From contig NZ_JACHEM010000001.1 of the NCBI RefSeq assembly GCF_014207445.1, positions 372,001 to 436,000 of the forward strand: 64,000 nt of DNA, written 5' to 3'. This DNA comes from Streptomyces candidus. GTDB lineage: Bacteria > Actinomycetota > Actinomycetes > Streptomycetales > Streptomycetaceae. Below are positions 59,158-64,000 of this stretch, piece by piece. How positions within the stretch are numbered: position 1 is the stretch's first letter; each line of letters begins with the position of its first letter. The translations under genes and the position numbers were made by a program. Below the pieces are notes generated by a model, which saw nothing but the letters and a program-made list of their open reading frames with translations, was not told the origin of the DNA and did not search any database.

Positions 59158-60168
59158 GTGTCGTACGACGGTCAGTCCCCCCACGCAAACCCGCCCGCGC
59201 CCGAGCCCGAGTTCGATCCGCCCCCGCGGCGCGGGCGGGGCAACGCCCTCGTGGTGGCCGCCGCGCTGTTGCCGGCCTGCCTGGCCGGGTGGCTGATCTG
59301 GCAGGCGGTGGGCGGACCGGACGAGGACCGGCCGCCGAGCGCACGGACCCTGCCGGGGGCGAGCGCGACCGGCAGCGCGAGTACGGGCGCCGCGGCGGCG
59401 CCCTCCGGCCCGGTCACGGCCCCGGATCCGAGCGGTGCGCCGGGCACGCCCCCGGCGAGGTCCGCCGCCCCGAACCCCCCGGCGGGCCGCGGTCCGCTCA
59501 CCGGTCGTGTCGTCGTCGTCGACCCCGGGCACAACCCCGGCAATTTCCGGCACACCCGCGAGATCAACCGCCAGGTCGACGTCGGCACCCATCGCAAGGA
59601 GTGCGACACCACGGGTACGGCGAGCAACGCCGGATACACCGAGGCGGAGTTCACCCTCGACGTGTCGCGCCGCCTGAAGGCCCTCCTCGAAAAGCAGGGC
59701 GCCACCGTCACCTTCACCCAGAACGACGACCGCCCCTTCGGCCCGTGCATCGACGAGCGGGCCCGGATCGGCAACGAGGCGAAGGCCGACGCGGTGATCT
59801 CCGTCCACGCGGACGGTTCGACCGCCGGTCACCGCGGCTTCCACGTGATCCTGCCCGCACGGGTGAACTCCGGCGGCGCGGACACCTCTTCGATCGTCGG
59901 TCCCTCGCGCGACCTGGGCGAGCGCATCGTGGGCCACTTCGTACGGGTGACCGGTGACGCGCCCTCGAACTACGTGGGCGACAAGACCGGGCTGGTGGTG
60001 CGCAAGGACCTCGGGGGGCTCAACCTGTCGACCGTTCCGAAGGTGTTCATCGAGTGCGGGAACATGCGTGATGCGCAGGACATCGCCCTGTTGTCCAGTG
60101 CGCAGTGGCGGCAGAAGGCGGCCCAGGGCCTGGCGGAGGGCATCAGCAGCTTCCTGAAAAGGACGTGA
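59158..60168 (+). CDS. N-acetylmuramoyl-L-alanine amidase (Amidase_3)
   Basis: A 336-residue peptidoglycan hydrolase. Cytoplasmic Pro-rich N terminus (1-27), one membrane anchor (about 29-50), an Ala/Pro/Ser/Thr linker (52-110), then the zinc amidase: first His in VVVDPGHNPGN, Glu in NAGYTEAEFTLDV, second His in VISVHADGS, catalytic Glu in VFIECGNMRD. It cleaves the amide between muramic acid and the stem peptide outside the membrane. GTG start with a -10 box six bases ahead. Confidence 0.9.
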   Translation: MSYDGQSPHANPPAPEPEFDPPPRRGRGNALVVAAALLPACLAGWLIWQAVGGPDEDRPPSARTLPGASATGSASTGAAAAPSGPVTAPDPSGAPGTPPARSAAPNPPAGRGPLTGRVVVVDPGHNPGNFRHTREINRQVDVGTHRKECDTTGTASNAGYTEAEFTLDVSRRLKALLEKQGATVTFTQNDDRPFGPCIDERARIGNEAKADAVISVHADGSTAGHRGFHVILPARVNSGGADTSSIVGPSRDLGERIVGHFVRVTGDAPSNYVGDKTGLVVRKDLGGLNLSTVPKVFIECGNMRDAQDIALLSSAQWRQKAAQGLAEGISSFLKRT

Positions 60169-60380
60169 GGAAGTCCTGAGCGGGGCGGGCAGCGCCTGGT
60201 CACCGCCCGGCAACGAAGGGGGCGGCCCCAGCGATCGGACGATACATTCATCCGTACGATGGGCAACCGCCCCGAGCTTCGCTCCGAGTCTTCGCGAGAA
60301 CCGCGCACACCGGCACAGCGTCAATCGCCACGAAGAAGCCCGAAGAAGCCACGAAGAAGACGACTGACAAAGGACTTTAC

Positions 60381-61241
60381 GTGAACATCCGCTCCCTCAC
60401 ACGAGGTGATGGCGTGGTGATCGGAGCAGCGGTGGTGCTGTTCATCGCCTCGTTCCTCAGCCTGAACAGCACCGCTGGCTGCACCGGCGGGTTCTGCCCG
60501 ACCATCAACGCCTGGGACTCCCTCGGGCTGCTGATGAGCATGTTCCTCGCGGGCGTCATCGCCGCCGCGCTGATCGTGGTCGCGCGCGGGCTGCCGGGGC
60601 CGCGCAAGGTCGCCGGTATCGAGCTCGGTCAGTTCGGCGTCGCCCTTGCCGTCTTCGCCGCCTGGACCGCGTTCTGGACGATCCTCGACGCCGGCAGTGC
60701 GGGTGCGGGTCTGATCCTCGGCCTGATCGCCGCCCTGGTGCTCGCCGCCGGTGCGGTCGCGGGTCCGCTGGTCCCGGCACTGAAGGCCCCGCTGATGGGC
60801 GCCCCGAAGCCGGCCGTCGCGGGCCCCTACGGCGCCCAGCAGGGCCAGCCGGGTGCCGGTTACGGCTACCCGGGCGCCCAGCAGCCGTCGTACGGCGGCC
60901 AGCCCGCTCCCGGTGGCTACGGCTACCCGGGCGGCGCGGCCCAGGACCCGCAGGCGGGTGCCGCACAGGCGGGTGCCACGCAGGCGCCTGCCGCCGGTCA
61001 GGCGTCGCAGGGCGGGCAGCCTCCGGCCGCCGCCGACGCGTCCGGGTTCGCACCGTTCTGGTTCGCCGTCCCGGTGGCCCGTCCGCTGTACGCGGAGGAC
61101 GGCTCGCCGACGCCGATCGCCGAACTGGCCCCCGGTACCTGGTACTTGGCGGTGGACCAGCGCGGTCCCGGTCTGGTCGCCCAGACGCAGGACGGCCGTC
61201 GCGGTCTGCTCCAGGACACGACGGGCATCCAGCGCGGCTGA
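60381..61241 (+). CDS. DUF5336-like four-helix membrane protein with Gly/Gln/Tyr-rich tail
   Basis: A 286-residue protein. Four hydrophobic helices (about 11-28, 50-70, 83-103, 108-132) with a CTGGFC pair of cysteines in the first loop; then a low-complexity region (about 145-225) with YGYPG and GGQPAP repeats; then a compact strand-rich C-terminal domain (FAPFWFAVPVARPLYAEDG, PGTWYLAVDQRG). Similar actinobacterial proteins are of unknown function. GTG start with AAAGGA 6-11 nt ahead. A strong terminator follows. Confidence 0.75.
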   Translation: MNIRSLTRGDGVVIGAAVVLFIASFLSLNSTAGCTGGFCPTINAWDSLGLLMSMFLAGVIAAALIVVARGLPGPRKVAGIELGQFGVALAVFAAWTAFWTILDAGSAGAGLILGLIAALVLAAGAVAGPLVPALKAPLMGAPKPAVAGPYGAQQGQPGAGYGYPGAQQPSYGGQPAPGGYGYPGGAAQDPQAGAAQAGATQAPAAGQASQGGQPPAAADASGFAPFWFAVPVARPLYAEDGSPTPIAELAPGTWYLAVDQRGPGLVAQTQDGRRGLLQDTTGIQRG

Positions 61242-61251
61242 CATCACGCAC

Positions 61252-61298
61252 GACGACGGCCCCCACCCCCTCGACGAAGGGGGGCGGGGGCCGTCGTC
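61252..61298 (+). terminator. Hairpin terminator
   Basis: GACGACGGCCCCC pairs with GGGGGCCGTCGTC, with an additional inner CCCCCTC/GGGGGG pairing; immediately after the DUF5336-like gene. Confidence 0.8.
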
Positions 61299-61375
61299 CT
61301 GTCCGGGCGCGGCCCGGGTCGCACAGTCGACTGATCTGACGCTCCGTCAGTCCCACTGTGCGGGGAGGCCCCGCC

Positions 61376-61794
61376 ATGCGGTTCGGACTGGCGCTCGGGT
61401 ACGGAGGCGCGGCACCGGCGCCGTACGCCGGCACACGTCTGCGACGATGTCGCCGAGGGGCTGCTGGCGGTGAAGGCGATGCTCGGCTTTCGCATCGGCG
61501 GCATGGGGCACGCGGCGAGGAACTTCCACGCGGATCTGATGGCGCGCATGGGGTACGGGGCCCGGGCCCGCCGCATCCAGGAACTGTTCCTGGCCGGGCG
61601 GCGCGAGGAGGCGGTGGCGGCCGTGCCGGACGCCTTCGCCGACGAGATCTCGCTCGTCGGACCGTTCGCCCGGAGCGCGGAGAGGCCGGAGCTGTGGCGG
61701 GCGGGCCCGGTGACGGACCTGCTGGTCACCTCACCGACCCGCACACCTTCAGGGAGCTGGCCGAACTCAACTCCTGGGCCGACGTGCGGCGGTC
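61376..61794 (+). pseudogene. LLM-class F420-dependent oxidoreductase, internally deleted and frameshifted
   Basis: A good start remains (ATG 61376 with GGGGAGG 8-14 nt ahead) and encodes MRFGLALGYGGAAPAP, the family N terminus. The protein then jumps, in another frame, to its last third: HVCDDVAEGLLAVKAMLGF, IGGMGHAARNFHADLMARMG, RRIQELFLAGRREEAVAAVP and DAFADEISLVGP. A second frameshift occurs near 61735 before the terminal FRELAELNSWADVRR. Roughly 220 codons, including the flavin/F420 core, are missing from a usual 350-residue enzyme. Confidence 0.88.
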
Positions 61795-62584
61795 AGTCCC
61801 AGGCGAGGTGGGCGAGCCACTCGTCGAGCAGCGCGCGGTCGCCCAGCACCTCGGTCCTCCCGGCGTCCGGGGCCCGGCGGCGGTAGGACACCTGCAGGAG
61901 GTCGGCCAGCGGGCCGCGCAGGGCGACGGCCGCCTTCTCGTGGCCGCGCCGCCACTGGACCGAGTCGCCGGTGAGGTCGACGACCCACTCGGCGTCCACT
62001 CCGGGCGGGGCGTCGGTGGCGTGCAGGTGGAGAGTGCGGCCCTCGCCGAGGAGCCCCGCCGGACCCGGCCCCCCCTCGAAGGTCTGCGGCAGTGTGCTGA
62101 GCCACATCCACTCGTCGATCGCGTCGGCCGCGATCTCGGGGTCCACCTCGAAGGGGACCTTCGCGGCCAGCGCGGCGTCCGCGCGGTGCACCACGGTCTC
62201 GTGGGTCATCCGGCGCGCCCAGAACTCGACGGGGTTGCCGGGGGCCCACGCCCACACCTGTGCGTTGGGCCCGGCCTCGCGCAGCGCACCGGCGCACAGT
62301 TCGGCGCCCTCGGCGAACCAGGCGTCCAGGGCGGCCGGGTCGTTCGAGTCGGGGCCGTCGCCGTCCGTCACGTCGTCCGGCGGGAACATCCGCGCGGAGC
62401 GGGTCCGCACGGTGTCGTACGCCCAGCGGTGCGCGCCGCCGGTGTGCAGGACGAGCTGGTGAAGGGTCCAGTCGGGGCAGGAGGGGACCCGGGCGGTCAG
62501 GTCGGCGCCCGATACCACCGCCCGCATGAGGGCGGTCTCCTCGATGATCCGGTCGCAGTGCCGTGCGAAGCCGAGCAGAGTCAT
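61793..62584 (-). CDS. Maleylpyruvate isomerase-fold (mycothiol-dependent) family protein
   Basis: A 263-residue protein with an N-terminal DinB-like four-helix domain. CPDWTLHQLVLHTGGAHRW (about residues 36-54) and RMTHETVVHRADAA carry the family's metal-binding histidines, and a C-terminal strand-rich SCP2-like domain (VEWVVDLTGDSVQW-like segment, VALRGPLADLLQV) follows. Family members use mycothiol as cofactor; substrate unknown. It converges on, and just touches, the decayed LLM oxidoreductase. Confidence 0.85.
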   Translation of the reverse strand: MTLLGFARHCDRIIEETALMRAVVSGADLTARVPSCPDWTLHQLVLHTGGAHRWAYDTVRTRSARMFPPDDVTDGDGPDSNDPAALDAWFAEGAELCAGALREAGPNAQVWAWAPGNPVEFWARRMTHETVVHRADAALAAKVPFEVDPEIAADAIDEWMWLSTLPQTFEGGPGPAGLLGEGRTLHLHATDAPPGVDAEWVVDLTGDSVQWRRGHEKAAVALRGPLADLLQVSYRRRAPDAGRTEVLGDRALLDEWLAHLAWD

Positions 62585-62622
62585 GGCCGCACCCTAAGCG
62601 GGCCGTCGTGCCCGTGACCAGC

Positions 62623-63312
62623 TCAATTCTCCGACGGGGCGCTTCCGTTGGGCCGGGCCTCGTGCTGCCGGGACGGCTGCTGCGCCGGCACCCGGGCGAA
62701 GAGGTCCGCGGGTGCGCCCCCCTTCGCCATCTCGCCCGCCGACGGCACCTTCTCCGTGACCTCCGCGCCGGCGTCCTTGCCCGCGTCCTTGACGCCGCCG
62801 ATGACGTTCTCGAACATGCCGATGTCGGCGACGCCCGCCGTGCCCGCGGCCAGTTTGGTGCCGAGGCCCTTCAGCGACTCGATGCCTTCGGACAGCGGGG
62901 CGACCGCCTTGGAGAGCAGCGGGTCGCCCTTGGCGTTGTCGCGCGCCGCCTTCAGCCTGTTGTAGGTGAAGCCCCCGGCGAGGCCCGCCTTGACGAGGGC
63001 GAACTTCCGCCCGTCCGCGCCCTTCTGGAACTTGCCCGCCCGGTAGGGCTTCACGATCCACTGGTAGGCGGCACCGGCGGCCAGCGACGCGTTGGCGACG
63101 AAGCGGGTCTTGGCGAGCCGCTGCGTCTCGACCTCACCGGTGGGCGACGGCGTGCCGGCGGACGTCGGGGTGGTGACGGACGTCGGGGTGGTGGTCGCGT
63201 TCGCCGCCCGGCCCGTGTCCTTGTCGTTGCACGCCACGAGGGGCACCAGCAGCGCGCACGTCAGTGGCACCGCGACGAGCGCGCGGCGGGCGGGGGTGGG
63301 GGTACGGGGCAC
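62623..63312 (-). CDS. Putative lipoprotein
   Basis: A 229-residue secreted protein. Basic N terminus (PRTPTPARR), hydrophobic core and lipobox LVPLVAC, a Thr/Ser/Pro linker, then an alpha-helical domain rich in Ala, Gly and Lys (TRFVANASLAAGAAYQWIV, FALVKAGLAGGFTYNRLKAA). The closing residues are Gln/Pro-rich. Function unknown. GTG 63312 was chosen because GGGAGG lies 6-11 nt ahead and yields a proper signal peptide. Confidence 0.75.
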   Translation of the reverse strand: MPRTPTPARRALVAVPLTCALLVPLVACNDKDTGRAANATTTPTSVTTPTSAGTPSPTGEVETQRLAKTRFVANASLAAGAAYQWIVKPYRAGKFQKGADGRKFALVKAGLAGGFTYNRLKAARDNAKGDPLLSKAVAPLSEGIESLKGLGTKLAAGTAGVADIGMFENVIGGVKDAGKDAGAEVTEKVPSAGEMAKGGAPADLFARVPAQQPSRQHEARPNGSAPSEN

Positions 63313-63440
63313 AGCGGGCCTCCCGGGGCCTGGCGACGGCGGCGGCGACGTCCGCGGCGTGCGTGACGCGGGCGGCGACGGCGTTTCCGGCAGCGTCACC
63401 CGCTGCCCCCGCCGCCACCACCAGGACAGGGCCATCCGGG

Positions 63441-63456
63441 TTTGACGCCCGTCAAA
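63441..63456. promoter_or_regulatory. Perfect palindrome TTTGACG-CC-CGTCAAA over a -35-like TTGACG
   Basis: 7-bp inverted arms with a 2-bp centre, 18 bases upstream of the next gene's start and overlapping TTGACG, a consensus-like -35. Confidence 0.65.
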
Positions 63457-63473
63457 TCGGCAACATGTTCGGC

Positions 63474-63764
63474 ATGTCCACACGAACCCGCACCGGAAAT
63501 CCCGCGGCCACCCTGATCGCCGTCGTCGCAGACATCGCCGCCCTGATCCTGGGCCTGTGGATCCTCTTCTACCTGTTCGACGCCAACCAGGGCAACGCCC
63601 TGGTCGACTTCGTCAAGGAAGCCGCCCGTTTCCTGGCCGGCTGGTCCCACGACCTGTTCACCTTCGACAAGCAGTGGGTGAACGTGGTCTGCGGCTACGG
63701 GCTGCCCGCCGTGGTCTACCTGATCGTGGGGCACGCCATCGCCGGCGCCGTCCGCCGCCGCTGA
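63474..63764 (+). CDS. Small membrane protein
   Basis: A 96-residue protein with two hydrophobic helices (about 12-34 and 69-92) joined by a loop containing NQGNALVDFVKEAARFLAGW and HDLFTFDKQWVNVVCGYG. ATG 63474 is preferred; ATG 63465 is also in frame. Similar short proteins occur in Streptomyces. Function unknown. A palindrome at the promoter suggests regulated expression. Confidence 0.7.
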   Translation: MSTRTRTGNPAATLIAVVADIAALILGLWILFYLFDANQGNALVDFVKEAARFLAGWSHDLFTFDKQWVNVVCGYGLPAVVYLIVGHAIAGAVRRR

Positions 63765-63785
63765 CGGGGCCCCGCAGGGGAAGCG

Positions 63786-64000
63786 TCAGCAGCAGTCCGG
63801 GTCCAGGCCCAGCGGCAGCCGTTCGCCGCTGAAGACCGCGCAGGTGGCCTCCTCGCCGCCGAGCGCGGCCACCGCCAGGAGCAGCGAGCCGGCCGTCCAG
63901 GTGGTGAGTTCGCGCGGCCAGACCGCCTCGTCGTCGAAGACGTAGCCCGTCCAGTACATGCCGCTGCCGTCGTCGGCGCGCAGGTGCTGGACGGACTGAA
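63786..64000 (-). CDS. Prenyltransferase/squalene-cyclase-like repeat protein (C-terminal fragment)
   Basis: Only the last 70 residues are inside the window; the gene continues beyond the right edge. The fragment reads QSVQHLRADDGSGMYWTGYV, FDDEAVWPRELTTWTAGSLL, then GLDPDCC before the stop at 63786. It matches my memory of the C terminus of Streptomyces proteins annotated as prenyltransferase-like (alpha/alpha barrel with QW-type repeats). Enzymatic role unproven. Confidence 0.7.
   Translation of the reverse strand, partial: QSVQHLRADDGSGMYWTGYVFDDEAVWPRELTTWTAGSLLLAVAALGGEEATCAVFSGERLPLGLDPDCC

Noticed and set aside
1..64000. tRNA genes, prophage or insertion sequences
   Set aside because: No cloverleaf with a GTTCRA loop, no integrase, transposase or phage structural gene motif was found in reading either strand; a dedicated tRNA scan would settle the first point.

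Overview
The window is a gene-dense, very GC-rich stretch of a Streptomyces chromosome. The evidence is the strong third-position GC bias, actinobacterial families (GlnE, GlnA2-type glutamine synthetase, mycothiol-linked maleylpyruvate isomerase fold, F420-linked reductase, RNase H/phosphatase fusion, BTAD regulators), frequent GTG starts and several start codons with no Shine-Dalgarno sequence sitting 6-8 nt behind a -10 box. From memory, the order glnE, glnA2, panB, map, rnpB, RNase H, Nif3 resembles the conserved core arm of Streptomyces chromosomes. No prophage, insertion sequence, CRISPR array or tRNA was seen.

Layout. 1-9 kb: the 3' end of glnE, a DinB protein, a methyltransferase, glnA2, a DUF3105/DUF305 pair, a DUF4190 membrane protein and a membrane-anchored phosphatase-fold protein with a long Gly/Ser tract. 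9-16 kb: panB, then a drug-efflux ABC pair preceded by an array of 11-bp-spaced direct repeats of the kind SARP activators bind, then a large AfsR-like BTAD regulator on the opposite strand. 16-25 kb: membrane protease, F420:NADPH reductase, MFS, map, an iron-box-controlled heme oxygenase, PhzF, a lipoprotein and a prim-pol-like protein. 25-35 kb: TetR with its operator, a dimethylargininase-like enzyme, an Rsm22-type methyltransferase, an MFS drug exporter, a decayed Gfo/Idh oxidoreductase, SDR, a second PhzF and a sortase-type surface protein with ALF-like repeats.

35-41 kb is the accessory-looking part. It is gene-poor and lower in GC. It carries three paralogous short secreted proteins that resemble the C-terminal half of rodlins, in a divergent-plus-tandem layout, with a fourth unrelated small secreted two-cysteine protein and many strong terminators. 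It ends at the RNase P RNA gene.

41-64 kb: a MerR regulator with an autoregulated-type promoter, an RNB nuclease, YaaA, GNAT, KDPG aldolase, the RNase H/phosphatase fusion, a zinc-ribbon protein that apparently starts at CTG, Nif3, an orphan siderophore-binding lipoprotein with an iron box, a decayed SDR next to a 26-bp tandem repeat, a zinc alcohol dehydrogenase behind a KstR-like palindrome, an XRE-cupin/flavoprotein divergent pair, an MFS, a methyltransferase, a cell-wall amidase, a decayed LLM-class flavin oxidoreductase and, at the right edge, a truncated prenyltransferase-like gene.

Themes: iron (heme oxygenase and siderophore binding, both with DmdR/DtxR-type boxes), drug efflux (one ABC pair, three MFS), and gene decay by internal deletion in three separate oxidoreductase genes. 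All assignments come from reading the sequence and remembered family features; no database search was run.
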